Notes: generated by a model not told the origin, from the letters alone. DNA of 64,000 nt from Paenibacillus uliginis N3/975 (GCF_900177425.1 NZ_LT840184.1:2170238-2234237), one strand, 5' to 3'. Numbered from the stretch's first letter, positions 25,406 to 35,039 are shown. Numbers and translations are program-made.

Positions 25406-27514
25406 ATGACTTTTCAGCCGAATCCGGGCGATGAGATCATCATAAACGGAACGGCCTATACGGTGGGACAGCATCCTGCGGCCCCAGGATTGGCCTATGC
25501 TCAAGCTGGAAGGCAGGGCATCGTATATCAACTGCTGCCCATTAACGGAGAATTGCACGAGGCAAAAGCCCTAAAAGTGTTCTTTCCAAAATTCAGGATT
25601 CCAGCCATGGTGTATCAATCGGAACATATGGCTAATTACCGGGAAGTTCCCGGCTTACAAGTGTGCAGTCGCGATGTGCTCACTCCCGAAAGAAACGGAG
25701 ACTTGATTGCAGAATACTCGGACCTGCTGTACGCCGTAGTGATGCCATGGATTCATGGGGTCACATGGTTCGATTTAATCAGCGACCAGCGTACGCTCGG
25801 ACGCAGCGAAAGCCTGATGTTGGCGAAGGCGCTGGCTGCCATTGGCTCAAGCATGGAGCAGCGTGGTCTGGCACATTGTGACCTGTCTGCGCCAAACGTC
25901 ATGCTTCCGTTTTTTTCGGAAGTGAAGCTGCCAGAAGGCTCGGCAGCCGTTGAACTTGTGGATGTTGAGCAGATCTATAGTCCCAAGATGGACCGGCCTG
26001 ATGTGCTGCTTGCAGGATCGCCCGGCTATGCTGCACATCGAACAGTGCACAGCGGACTATGGAGTGCGTATGCCGACCGCTTTGCAGGTGCCGTTATTAT
26101 CGCTGAAATGTTAGGATGGAGCGATCAAGCCATTGTGGCTAAGGCATGGGGTGAAAGTTATTTTGACCAGCATGAGATGCAGACTCCATGTGAGCGGTAC
26201 TTTCTTCTTAAGAAATCATTAGGACAGCGCTGGGGGACCGGGATTTCAGATCTATTCAACCGCGCTTGGGATAGCCAGGACTTGAGTAGCTGTCCAACCT
26301 TCGGAGAATGGTTGGTTGCACTCTCAACATTGTCTGAAGAAGAAGCTGCAGTTGAAATTGCGGAGGACTCGACCGCTGCAGCACTTTCTGTTGTTGGATC
26401 GGAGGGAGCAGAGTCCCCTAAACCGATCGCCAGCCCAGAGCCTGATGGTGAAATGTTAGGCATTATTCCTGGTAATCGGGAAGTAAATGACAATGTGGTA
26501 GGCCGCCTGTTTCATCAAGCCCGTGATCTGGAGAGTGCAGGAAATCTGTTAGGAGCGCTTGAAATATTCCGATCAGCGTATCACTTTGTCAAGAAAGACA
26601 GTCCGCTTGAGGTGGAACTGGCAGCTGCTATTCAGGGGCTCGAACAGCAGTTATATCCGCCCGATCCAGGGAAACAGGGCTGGCAGGCACTTATCAGCTC
26701 CAAGAAGTTTATGATTTCTACGGCAGTCGCTGTTGCTATTCTCGCGGGATCCGCTTTTACCGTGAACAGTATTTTGGCAGATAAAGCGGAAAGTCGTCAG
26801 CAGGAGGAAGCGCGCTTGGCTGCAGCCAAGGAAGCCCAGCTGGCGGAAGATGCCCGCAAGCAGCAGGAAGCGGAAGAGAAGAAAGCTGAAGAAAAGAAAG
26901 CCGAAGAGGCTCGCCTCAGAGAACAAGCCAAGCAGAAAGAGGAAAGTAAAAAGGCAGAGGCAGCTGCTCTAGCAGCTGAAAAAGCTAAGAAGGAAAAACT
27001 TGCTGCTGATAAAGCGGAACTTGAAGAGAAGTATGAAAAGCAAGCGAAGTATGAAGCGTATTTAGCGCAAGTCGAGGAGAACAAAAAGAAGAAACTTCTT
27101 CAGGAGAAATACGATAAGCAAGCGAAGTATGAAGCACATCTGGCAGAACTTGAAAAGAAGAAGAAGCAGGCAGCCGCTGATGCAGCAGCAGCTAAGGTAG
27201 CAGCAGACAAGGCAACTGCAGCTGCCAAAAAAGAAGAAGCACGCAGAGCGCAAGCAAAAATTGAAGCGGCAAAGGCAGAGCGGTTAAAAAAGCAACGTGC
27301 TCAAAATGTTGTAGAGCTTATCGCTATGTATAACAAAGCTTATAACGCTCAGGTTGCGGGAAATAAGGACAGAGCCAAAAACTTTGCATACGATTTTGCC
27401 AGCATGTATCAAAAAGATGCGGCTTATTACAACACTGTAGGCAAAATGAGAACTCGTTTAAATAACATTAATATTTTTATCAACGACAGCAGTTATTGGA
27501 TGCCGAATCTATGA
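25406..27514 (+). CDS. Membrane-spanning Ser/Thr-kinase-like protein with extracytoplasmic coiled coil
   Basis: 702 residues. Residues about 25-320 form a kinase-like domain: candidate ATP-binding Lys57 (EAKALKVFF), catalytic loop HCDLSAPN with Asp159 and Asn164, and a metal-site Asp186 in VDVEQ instead of DFG. A TPR-like linker leads to one transmembrane helix (about 433-455), then 180 residues of Lys/Glu/Ala coiled coil and a small terminal domain. Kinase domain inside, one helix, helical domain outside is also the architecture of EssB/YukC, a pseudokinase core subunit that is otherwise missing here. Unlike EssB, the catalytic Asp and Asn are kept. Start after GAGAGGGGG. Confidence 0.75.
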   Translation: MTFQPNPGDEIIINGTAYTVGQHPAAPGLAYAQAGRQGIVYQLLPINGELHEAKALKVFFPKFRIPAMVYQSEHMANYREVPGLQVCSRDVLTPERNGDLIAEYSDLLYAVVMPWIHGVTWFDLISDQRTLGRSESLMLAKALAAIGSSMEQRGLAHCDLSAPNVMLPFFSEVKLPEGSAAVELVDVEQIYSPKMDRPDVLLAGSPGYAAHRTVHSGLWSAYADRFAGAVIIAEMLGWSDQAIVAKAWGESYFDQHEMQTPCERYFLLKKSLGQRWGTGISDLFNRAWDSQDLSSCPTFGEWLVALSTLSEEEAAVEIAEDSTAAALSVVGSEGAESPKPIASPEPDGEMLGIIPGNREVNDNVVGRLFHQARDLESAGNLLGALEIFRSAYHFVKKDSPLEVELAAAIQGLEQQLYPPDPGKQGWQALISSKKFMISTAVAVAILAGSAFTVNSILADKAESRQQEEARLAAAKEAQLAEDARKQQEAEEKKAEEKKAEEARLREQAKQKEESKKAEAAALAAEKAKKEKLAADKAELEEKYEKQAKYEAYLAQVEENKKKKLLQEKYDKQAKYEAHLAELEKKKKQAAADAAAAKVAADKATAAAKKEEARRAQAKIEAAKAERLKKQRAQNVVELIAMYNKAYNAQVAGNKDRAKNFAYDFASMYQKDAAYYNTVGKMRTRLNNINIFINDSSYWMPNL

Positions 27515-27540
27515 CATAATGGAATGCAGGGGTGTTATAT

Positions 27541-28293
27541 GTGAATTACACGATACAAGCATCGCAGCGCACGCCAGCGCTCATTATATACTTAATTGAT
27601 ATTAGTGCTTCGATGAATATGCTAATGGAAGGGCGTAGACGGATTGACGTCGTCTATGAAGCTCTGTCTTTGGCCATCCGGCAGATGGTGTTCCGTTCCA
27701 CGAAAGGCAATCGTCTTACCCCCCGCTACCGGATAGCCATACTCGCTTACAGTGACGATGTATACGATTTGTTGAATGGGATTAAAGGAATTGATGAGAT
27801 TGCAGCCATCGGTTCTCTGCCGGACCTGACGCCGATACGCTTTTCAGATTCTGCTAAGGCCTTCCTTCAAGCCGAGAGAATACTGCAGGCAGAAATACCG
27901 AATATGCAGGATTGTCCGGCACCGCTCGTATGCCATATGACGGACGGTGTTGCCACAGGTGAAGACCCTGAACCTATCGCCCGACGGATTATGAGTATGA
28001 GTGTGCCTGACGGAAATGTGCTCGTTGAGAATATTTTTATCTCTGATCACCTGATGAGCCAGCCGGTGAATGAACCAAGACGCTGGAAGGGAATACTGCC
28101 GGACTCAACGCTTGAGGATGAGCACGCCCGCAAATTAAAAATGATGACATCGGTGCTGCCTGAAAGTTATCGAGAAATGTTGGTGGAAGCTGATTATCAG
28201 TTAAGTCCCGGTGCACTAATGATGCTTCCGGGGACGTGTGCTGAATTGGTCTCCATCGGTTTCCAGATGTCAGCAGCGACACCGGTCAGGTAG
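27541..28293 (+). CDS. von Willebrand factor A domain protein (TerY-like)
   Basis: 250 residues from a GTG seven bases after GCAGGGGT. The MIDAS motif DISAS (D-x-S-x-S) lies near residue 22, and MTDGVAT supplies the later Asp. The rest of the fold is complete, with no membrane helix. The gene lies 26 bases after the kinase-like gene and five bases before a PP2C gene. Kinase, vWA and PP2C combinations occur in TerY-phosphorylation triads and in type VI secretion control (PpkA/PppA), so a scaffold or substrate role in a phosphorylation switch is inferred. Confidence 0.8.
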   Translation: MNYTIQASQRTPALIIYLIDISASMNMLMEGRRRIDVVYEALSLAIRQMVFRSTKGNRLTPRYRIAILAYSDDVYDLLNGIKGIDEIAAIGSLPDLTPIRFSDSAKAFLQAERILQAEIPNMQDCPAPLVCHMTDGVATGEDPEPIARRIMSMSVPDGNVLVENIFISDHLMSQPVNEPRRWKGILPDSTLEDEHARKLKMMTSVLPESYREMLVEADYQLSPGALMMLPGTCAELVSIGFQMSAATPVR

Positions 28294-28298
28294 AGCCT

Positions 28299-29135
28299 AT
28301 GAAATGTTCCAGTGCGAGTCAAGAGCAGAGAACAGGTGGCCGCTTAAAATCACTAGATTCGTATTTCTATGAGTGCAAGCAGTCGGGAGAACAGCCTGTG
28401 TCAAGCATTAAGCAGAATTTCACCTGCAGGTATGCTTATGGCCGGGCGGCAGAAACCGTCATGCTCTCAGAGAAAGGCCAGGATTATATGGCATTTGCTA
28501 TAGATGGCGGGGTGTGCAGCTTTGTTCTGTGCGACGGTGTTGGATTGAGCTACAGGGGGGATTTTGCATCCCGATTTCTGGGCCGTGGTCTGCTAGCGTG
28601 GCTCCGAAACGGCAGTGAACTTTCACAGCATCACCTTGAACGTGAACTGCAAGCACTTGCAACAGCCTCCTCTCAAGAGTCTGACCGTTTCGAGGTGAAA
28701 GACAACACACCCCAGCTGCTGAAGGAGGTGCTGCAAGAGAAACAGCGTCTCGGCAGTGAAGCGATGTATATATGCGGACGAATTGAGCAACCTGGCCGTT
28801 TTCAGCGAAAAGGGAAGCTGTGGCTCGCTTGGCAGGGGGATTCTCGGTTGCGGTTGTTTAACCAGCATATGGAGATGTCATCCCGTTTCGGAGACAACTT
28901 CCGAACAGCAGAGCGCTGGTCTACGCGCAGTGGACCGATCGGTGGCAAACCGCATGTGTATGAATGCAGATTAGATGACCTTACAGGATACCGATTATTA
29001 ATGTATAGTGATGGACTAAACGATCTGGATCCGATATGTGATTGGGTGCCGGATGATCAAGTGCAGGTGTTAATGAATGCACTCCACACGGGCGGACTTG
29101 AGGATGATGCTTCATTTCTCGAAATCGTGTGGTAA
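28299..29135 (+). CDS. PP2C-family protein phosphatase
   Basis: 278 residues. The metal-binding PP2C motifs are recognisable: CDGVGLSYRGDFAS, WQGDSRLRLF, MYSDGLND and the terminal EDDASFLEIVW. The N-terminal 45 residues are extra and the first Arg/Glu motif is divergent. It is cytoplasmic and would reverse phosphorylation by the kinase-like protein two genes upstream. The start is weakly supported: the ATG at 28299 lies five bases after the vWA stop, so coupling is likely. Confidence 0.8.
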   Translation: MKCSSASQEQRTGGRLKSLDSYFYECKQSGEQPVSSIKQNFTCRYAYGRAAETVMLSEKGQDYMAFAIDGGVCSFVLCDGVGLSYRGDFASRFLGRGLLAWLRNGSELSQHHLERELQALATASSQESDRFEVKDNTPQLLKEVLQEKQRLGSEAMYICGRIEQPGRFQRKGKLWLAWQGDSRLRLFNQHMEMSSRFGDNFRTAERWSTRSGPIGGKPHVYECRLDDLTGYRLLMYSDGLNDLDPICDWVPDDQVQVLMNALHTGGLEDDASFLEIVW

Positions 29136-29241
29136 AAGTAGTGGCATGATCCAAAAAATTTATCCGATTGATTATAAACATCCGCCTTTTGGGTAATCTT
29201 GTGACAGATGAGTTCACATTGTTACGGAAAAGGAGATGGGT

Positions 29242-30045
29242 ATGATGAGTTATGGAAATGTTCGATTTCAAGGGAAAACGGCAATCATTACGGGGGCAGG
29301 CTCCGGTATTGGCAAAGCGGCAGCTGTAAAACTCGCAAAGGAAGGCGCAAACGTCGCATTGTTTGATTTGTTGGATGATCGTACGAATGAAGTGGAGCAG
29401 GAGTTGAATGCGATCCGTGAGGGCTGTGCACGTTCTTTCGATGTGGATACGTCGAAACCGGACCGTGTAGAAAAAGCTGTCCTCGAATCCGTAGAAATAT
29501 TCGGTGGCATCGACATCGTGTTCGCTAATGCGGGAATAAACGGTGTTCTGGCTCCTATCGAAGAGATGAAGCTCGAGGACTGGGAGAAGACGCTGAACAT
29601 CAATCTGAACGGTACCTTCCTGACCGTCAAATACGCACTTCCTCACTTGAAAAAAAGAGGTAAGGGCAGCATTATTATTACTAGCTCCGTCAATGGCACA
29701 CGCGTGTTTACAGGCTTTGGTATGATAGCCTACAGCACGACGAAGGCCGGTCAAGTCGCATTTGCTAAAATGGCAGCATTGGAGCTCGCTCAGTTTAAGA
29801 TTCGCGTGAACGTCATTTGTCCCGGTGCTATTTCGACCAATATTGATCAAAGCACAAAAAAACAAGGGGATCTCGATAAAATCATCATTCCGATTGAGTA
29901 TCCAAAAGGCGGACAGCCCCTTGCAGAAGGACCGGGCAAACCGGAGGAGGTTGCTGATCTGGTAGCGTTCCTTGCTTCAGATGAATCCCGGCATATTACA
30001 GGCTCTCAAATCTTCATCGATGGTGCGGAATCACTTCTCCGCTGA
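29242..30045 (+). CDS. Short-chain dehydrogenase/reductase
   Basis: 267 residues from an ATG six bases after AGGAG. The cofactor site TGAGSGIG (residues about 16-23), the NAG motif (FANAGING), catalytic Ser in TSSVNG and YSTTK are all intact. The acidic DLLDD after strand 2 favours NAD(H). It ends with the usual ITGSQIFIDGAESL. The substrate is unknown. It lies about 100 bases after the PP2C gene with no terminator that I can see, but it has no evident link to secretion. Confidence 0.88.
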   Translation: MMSYGNVRFQGKTAIITGAGSGIGKAAAVKLAKEGANVALFDLLDDRTNEVEQELNAIREGCARSFDVDTSKPDRVEKAVLESVEIFGGIDIVFANAGINGVLAPIEEMKLEDWEKTLNINLNGTFLTVKYALPHLKKRGKGSIIITSSVNGTRVFTGFGMIAYSTTKAGQVAFAKMAALELAQFKIRVNVICPGAISTNIDQSTKKQGDLDKIIIPIEYPKGGQPLAEGPGKPEEVADLVAFLASDESRHITGSQIFIDGAESLLR

Positions 30046-30091
30046 AGAGGGTGAACCGACCGTTCAACGGGAGGTTGTAAACTTCACTTTT

Positions 30092-30130
30092 AAAAAAAGG
30101 AAACTGCTACTACAGCGGTTTCCTTTTTTT
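30092..30130 (+). terminator. Terminator after the SDR gene
   Basis: AAAAAAAGGAAACTGCT (30092-30108) pairs with AGCGGTTTCCTTTTTTT (30114-30130) over 17 positions with one G-U pair and a five-base loop. Confidence 0.85.
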
Positions 30131-30236
30131 GTCTTCGTATGATGTGGTAAATGAGAGGAAATTTGAAAAATTCACATTGAGTTCATTTTCCGTTGCTATA
30201 CTGCATCCATACAAAAAGTGTGGAGGGTTTAGTTGT

Positions 30237-32180
30237 ATGAATAAGAAAAAGATCAACAATGGTATTGCCGAATTTATCGCACTTTTGATGAGTGTGCTGA
30301 TCTTTACCGCTTTTTCTGTCCCCGCTTACGCAGAAAATGCAAGCACAAGCATTGAACGAACACCATCAGGTATTCCCTATGTCCAGCTTGAACAAGAAAT
30401 CGATAAGCTTGTGAATTCGTATATCGGAACATCAAGTCCTGGTGCTGCAATTGTAGTTACGAGGGACAATGAGATGATTTTTTCCAAAGGATACGGTTAC
30501 GCCAATATCGAGAAACAAATCCCAGTAGATCCCGCAAGCACGGTCTTTGACTACGGTTCTATCAACAAGCTGTTTGTTTGGACCTCAGTTATCCAATTGG
30601 CTGAAGCAGGGAAAATAAAGCTGGATCAAGACATCAGGTCGTATTTCCCTGAAGAATTTGCTGAGAAGCTGCGTTATGACAAACCGATTACGATGCTGGA
30701 TATTATGAGTCATACCGCAGGTTTTGAGCAGCATCCGCTCCCCGCATTTATAAAGTCACCGGAGGGGTTGAAATCATTGGAGGAAACGCTGTTATCTCCC
30801 CAACCAGAGCAAATATTTGAACCTGGGAAAGTCATTGCCTACTCCAATTTCGCTACAGCACTTGCCGGATTGGTGGTGGAGAAGATAAGTGGAGAACGTT
30901 TTTCCGATTATGAGATGAACCGGATTTTACGTCCTTTGGGGATGAATCATAGCTCCGGTCATCCAAAGTTGGCCGATCATCTCGATTTACTGGATTCAGC
31001 AGCAGTAGGCTATGCGATTGCAACGAAAGGGAAGGGGGATTTTGAACCTAGGGCACGTTATTATGTCCCTTTATATCCTGCGGGAGCCATGAAGGGAACG
31101 GCGGAAGATCTGGGGAAATTCGCTATAGCCCTCACGTCTACTGACACCCCCCTTTTCGCGAAGCCGCAGACGCTGCAAACCATGCTGACCCAAAGCTATA
31201 CACCACATCAAGGGATTCTCTCCAATGCACATGGGTTTTGGGAATACAACGCACAACCTCACGCCGTTGGACACAGTGGAAATACGATAGGCTTTTCAAG
31301 CAATTTCGTTGTTGTTCCTGAAGAAAAGCTTGGCATTGTCGTATTAACCAACGCTGAAATCGAACAAGGTATTACCTCTGGTGTGATTGACCTCCTGCTT
31401 CAGGACAAAGCAAAGGAAATGCTGACGCCTAGTAGTAACTTGCCGCTATCAAGTGAAGTGGCCGGACATTATGTGCTTTCAGGTAATACTTTTAGTACAA
31501 TTCAGGAAATTATGACTTACTTGGGGTTAATTAAGCTAGAAGCAAAGGGCGAGCATGATCTCATCTTAACCGTGATGGGTATGTCGGGTGAGTATAAGCA
31601 AACCAGTCCATATGTATTCATGCTAGATAAAACAGATGATCCTTCTATTCATAAACTTGCGCCTTACTTGTATGCTGAAATGTCAGATGGAAAAGTGGTA
31701 CGGTTGAGTAAAGGGAAAGCGACGGATGTACTTCCGCTCGAGCCAAGCCGTTCTGTCCCGGTATTAATTACCTATCTTGTCATTGCCTCAATCACTATTG
31801 TATTCTTTCTGATTGCCCCACTTGTAATGCTCATTCGTTGGTTCCTACGGAAGAGAAAAGGAATATCGTCTTCAAGTACAGCGAAGCGGTTATTCGAAGC
31901 CGCTATGGTATGTGGAACTGCCTTAGTATTAAACGTCATGTTCTTGCTCTTGAACGTCATCAGCAATCAAAATGTGACTGCTAATCAAATGAATGTTGAA
32001 ATTAAAATGAACTGGATATTGGCAGCACTTGCAGTTCTGCTGCTTGTAATGTCCATTCTAAAAGGTAGACAACATCCGCAATCCAAAGGCCAGAAAATAT
32101 TTCAAACAGCAGCAGCAATACTTCTTATCCTCTTCGTCTTTTTGTTGGCTGATTGGAACTTCTTTCATCTTATAATTTAA
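30237..32180 (+). CDS. Secreted/membrane beta-lactamase-fold serine hydrolase
   Basis: 647 residues from the ATG at 30237, ten bases after GGAGG; the longer frame starting at 30129 lacks a site. A signal peptide ends near residue 32. The penicillin-recognising fold follows, with SINK (S-x-x-K, Ser108/Lys111), YSN (Tyr202) and HSG (His346) as the three active-site motifs. Three or four transmembrane helices occupy the last 120 residues, so the catalytic domain should face outward. The family (class C-like, AmpH/FmtA/PbpE-type) includes D-amino-acid esterases and peptidases, and no specific substrate can be read. A two-component pair follows after about 220 bases. Confidence 0.85.
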   Translation: MNKKKINNGIAEFIALLMSVLIFTAFSVPAYAENASTSIERTPSGIPYVQLEQEIDKLVNSYIGTSSPGAAIVVTRDNEMIFSKGYGYANIEKQIPVDPASTVFDYGSINKLFVWTSVIQLAEAGKIKLDQDIRSYFPEEFAEKLRYDKPITMLDIMSHTAGFEQHPLPAFIKSPEGLKSLEETLLSPQPEQIFEPGKVIAYSNFATALAGLVVEKISGERFSDYEMNRILRPLGMNHSSGHPKLADHLDLLDSAAVGYAIATKGKGDFEPRARYYVPLYPAGAMKGTAEDLGKFAIALTSTDTPLFAKPQTLQTMLTQSYTPHQGILSNAHGFWEYNAQPHAVGHSGNTIGFSSNFVVVPEEKLGIVVLTNAEIEQGITSGVIDLLLQDKAKEMLTPSSNLPLSSEVAGHYVLSGNTFSTIQEIMTYLGLIKLEAKGEHDLILTVMGMSGEYKQTSPYVFMLDKTDDPSIHKLAPYLYAEMSDGKVVRLSKGKATDVLPLEPSRSVPVLITYLVIASITIVFFLIAPLVMLIRWFLRKRKGISSSSTAKRLFEAAMVCGTALVLNVMFLLLNVISNQNVTANQMNVEIKMNWILAALAVLLLVMSILKGRQHPQSKGQKIFQTAAAILLILFVFLLADWNFFHLII

Positions 32181-32397
32181 ATGACTGTCACAGCCATTGA
32201 TGGGCGGTATCGACTCCTTGTGTTTTGTGGTCTTCCATAAGCACATTATGGTATGTGATAATACGGTGAAGACCAGGGGAGTTGGCTTGCGGATCTCATT
32301 TATCGTGAATCGCGAGACATTCTGATTGATGTTCAGTGTAACGTGTAAAAGCGGGCAGAAGATGGCAATAGCCGGAAGCTGCAGAATGGAGAAATGT

Positions 32398-33072
32398 ATG
32401 ATTCAAGTACTTGTGGTAGAGGACGACAAGAATCTTAGAAAACTTATCGCTGCTTCTTTGGAACAGTATAACTACCAGGTCCTACAGGCCGCCAGCAGTA
32501 AAGAGGCACTATACCTTTTGGAAAGCAGCCAAGTGGACCTGATGATAAGCGACATCATGATGCCGGAGGTAGACGGTTATGAATTAACCCAGATGCTAAG
32601 GAATGCGAATTACTATTTTCCCATTCTTATGGTGACCGCTAGGGAGGATTTCGAAGACAAGAAACGCGGATTTATGGCCGGGACGGACGACTATATGGTG
32701 AAGCCACTGGATTTGAATGAAATGCTGCTCCGGGTTGCAGCGCTGCTAAGACGGGCGAAGATCGCTAACGAACACCGGATTGTGATCGGCCATAGCATTC
32801 TCGACTCCAATACGCTCACGGTAACGGTGAATGAAGCCAGCATTGAACTGCCTAAGAAGGAGTTCTACTTGCTATTCAAATTATTGAGCTATCCAGGCAA
32901 GATTTTCACCCGGCAGCAGCTGATGGACGAAATCTGGGGCATAAATTCGGAAGCCGATGAGCGGACGGTGGATGTCCATGTTAAGCGATTACGGGAAAAG
33001 TTGGAGCCGATGAGTCCATTTCGTATCATAACCGTGCGAGGATTGGGATATAAAGCGGAGAAGATGACATGA
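32398..33072 (+). CDS. OmpR-family response regulator
   Basis: 224 residues from the ATG at 32398 after GGAGA. The receiver has acidic pocket EDD (9-10), phospho-acceptor Asp52 in ISDIMMPEVDG and Lys102 in MVKPLD. A winged-helix OmpR DNA-binding domain follows (ELPKKEFYLLFKLL to VDVHVKRLREKLE and VRGLGYKAE). The stop overlaps the kinase gene by four bases (ATGA). Its targets are unknown; the upstream serine hydrolase gene is a candidate by proximity. Confidence 0.9.
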   Translation: MIQVLVVEDDKNLRKLIAASLEQYNYQVLQAASSKEALYLLESSQVDLMISDIMMPEVDGYELTQMLRNANYYFPILMVTAREDFEDKKRGFMAGTDDYMVKPLDLNEMLLRVAALLRRAKIANEHRIVIGHSILDSNTLTVTVNEASIELPKKEFYLLFKLLSYPGKIFTRQQLMDEIWGINSEADERTVDVHVKRLREKLEPMSPFRIITVRGLGYKAEKMT

Positions 33073-34397
33073 AAAAGCTCGGATTCACCTCTATCCGCTT
33101 GAAATTGATACTTATTTTTATAGGGATTATGCTTGGAGCCTGTCAGCTGGCCATTATTAACTTCGTCAATTATTATTTCGACAGGGTTGTGAATGATCTG
33201 GAGACTCAACTGATGACGGAGTCCCGTTTAATTAAGCAACTGGCTGCCCAGACTGACTTAAGCGCGGAGGAATTTATCCGGTTGAGCAGTAGCTCATTTT
33301 ATGAGATGAATCACTATGTGAAGGTTCTGGACATTCCAGTAGAAATAGATGAATCAAAACAAAATATGTTGGAAAACGGGGACAGCGTTTATGTGATGGT
33401 TGAGCGGGAAGATCGGAAGATTCATGCAACCTTATTCAAGATTGAGAAGTATTATGTGCTGCTGATCCCATATGTCGCTGCGCATTTCAACACCATCGAA
33501 AAGCTGGTGGTGATAACCTTACTTGTGTGTGTAGCTATAGGTTCTATCATGATACTGATTTCCGTCCGGAAGATCACCCAGCCCCTGAAGAAGCTTACGG
33601 CTGCCACCCGTGAGGTAGCCAAAGGGAAGTTCACCGTACAGGTCCCTTATTCCGGCAAGGATGAGGTAGCCATGCTCGCCCAGTACTTCAATCAGATGGT
33701 GCAGGAGCTGAAGCATATTGAATACCTGCGCAAGGATTTTGTTAACAGTGTCTCCCATGAATTCAAGACGCCGGTCTCATCCATTCATGGATTTGCCCAG
33801 CTGCTGAAAACCGAATCCTTGCCAAAGGAGAAGTTCCAAGAGTATACGGATGTGATCATCGAGGAAACGGAACGTCTCAGTAAGCTGTCTTCCAACATTT
33901 TAAAGCTGTCACGTGTGGAAAATCAGTCCATGATCACCCAGCGAACCTCGTTCTCCCTTGATGAGCAGATCCGAAAAACTATTTTGCTGCTGGAGAGGGA
34001 GTGGCAAGAAAAAGAGCTGGAATTTGATCTACATCTGCAGAAAATCGATTATTGGGGAGACGAGGAATTGATCCAGCAAATCTGGATCAATCTGATTGGC
34101 AACGCCATCAAATATTCTTACACCGGCGGCATAATTACGGTGATGTTAAGCCACATGGGCCATGTCATCCGCATACAGATTAGAGATGAAGGCAATGGAA
34201 TTCCGGAGACTGCGCTGAAGCGTATATTTGAACAATTTTACCAGGCAGAAGGTTCCCATAGCCAGGAAGGCAATGGTTTGGGACTGGCTATTGTCAAGCG
34301 GGTGGTGGAGCTGTGTGGCGGCTCCGTATCTGTTCAAAGCGAAGAAGGGAAGGGAGCGGTTTTCAACGTTGAGCTTCCCTTGTCCTCACTGGAATAA
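33069..34397 (+). CDS. Sensor histidine kinase (HAMP, HisKA, HATPase)
   Basis: 442 residues. Two transmembrane helices (about 11-34 and 143-166) flank a 110-residue extracytoplasmic sensor region without a recognised fold. HAMP follows (KITQPLKKLTAATREVAKG), then the dimerisation helix with His230 in SVSHEFKTP, and an ATPase domain with NLIGNAIKYS, DEGNGIP and GNGLGLAI motifs. It is co-translated with the response regulator. The usual role is envelope or antibiotic stress sensing, but the ligand is unknown. Confidence 0.9.
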   Translation: MKKLGFTSIRLKLILIFIGIMLGACQLAIINFVNYYFDRVVNDLETQLMTESRLIKQLAAQTDLSAEEFIRLSSSSFYEMNHYVKVLDIPVEIDESKQNMLENGDSVYVMVEREDRKIHATLFKIEKYYVLLIPYVAAHFNTIEKLVVITLLVCVAIGSIMILISVRKITQPLKKLTAATREVAKGKFTVQVPYSGKDEVAMLAQYFNQMVQELKHIEYLRKDFVNSVSHEFKTPVSSIHGFAQLLKTESLPKEKFQEYTDVIIEETERLSKLSSNILKLSRVENQSMITQRTSFSLDEQIRKTILLLEREWQEKELEFDLHLQKIDYWGDEELIQQIWINLIGNAIKYSYTGGIITVMLSHMGHVIRIQIRDEGNGIPETALKRIFEQFYQAEGSHSQEGNGLGLAIVKRVVELCGGSVSVQSEEGKGAVFNVELPLSSLE

Positions 34398-34464
34398 CAG
34401 CTTATTTCTTTTGATACCGTAATCATTTATGATAGAAATAAAAATGATTGAGGAGGCTTCAACC

Positions 34465-34836
34465 ATGAGTATGTTTTCCCGGTTGGCTGAACAAAAGATT
34501 GAGGAAGCCGTCCGAAACGGTGAATTCGATAATTCGGCATATGCAGGCAAGCCGCTGCCCGTGGATGATCTGTCGCATATTCCAGAGGATCTCCGGATGT
34601 CCTACCGTATGTTGAAAAATGCCGGATTCGTGCCGGAGGAGGTCAGTTTGCGCAAGGAATGTGTCAGACTATTTGACCTCATGAACGCATGCAGCAGTGA
34701 AGGGGAAAAGGAGCAGCACAAAAAGCTGTTCAATGAGAAGAGCCTGCGACTGCAAATGCTGATGGAGAAGCGAGGATTGGGGACAAGTGGAGCTTTTCTA
34801 GAGTATGAATCACAGATAAAGGATCGGCTGACATAA
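34465..34836 (+). CDS. DUF1992 (DnaJ-homologue subfamily C member 28-like) protein
   Basis: 123 residues from the ATG eight bases after GAGGAGG; earlier in-frame ATGs overlap that site. The sequence shows the DUF1992 pattern: RLAEQKIEEAVRNGEFDN near the N-terminus, GKPLPVDDLSHIPEDLRMSYRMLKNAGFVPEE, and a helical tail. Despite the eukaryotic name it has no J domain. Function unknown, soluble. It is monocistronic. The following 200 bases hold only a weak hairpin near 34890-34925. Confidence 0.85.
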   Translation: MSMFSRLAEQKIEEAVRNGEFDNSAYAGKPLPVDDLSHIPEDLRMSYRMLKNAGFVPEEVSLRKECVRLFDLMNACSSEGEKEQHKKLFNEKSLRLQMLMEKRGLGTSGAFLEYESQIKDRLT

Positions 34837-35039
34837 TGAAGTTACCGGTACTGATCACTAGTAACGATCAAAAAACAAACAAGCGCCCGTGCGTACCTGA
34901 TTAAACGGTAAGCTTGAGGCGTTTTTTGATTCATAACTGCACGGATGGATGTGACGCCTTTCCAGTACCTCCTAGATTGACGGCCCATCGTTGTACCTTA
35001 TAATAAAAAGAACGAAATCCAAATGACAGGAATAGATAT

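Noticed and set aside
34889..34930. Hairpin near the end of the DUF1992 gene as a terminator
   Set aside because: Pairing of AAGCGCC with GGCGTTT leaves a large unpaired centre; not convincing although Ts follow.
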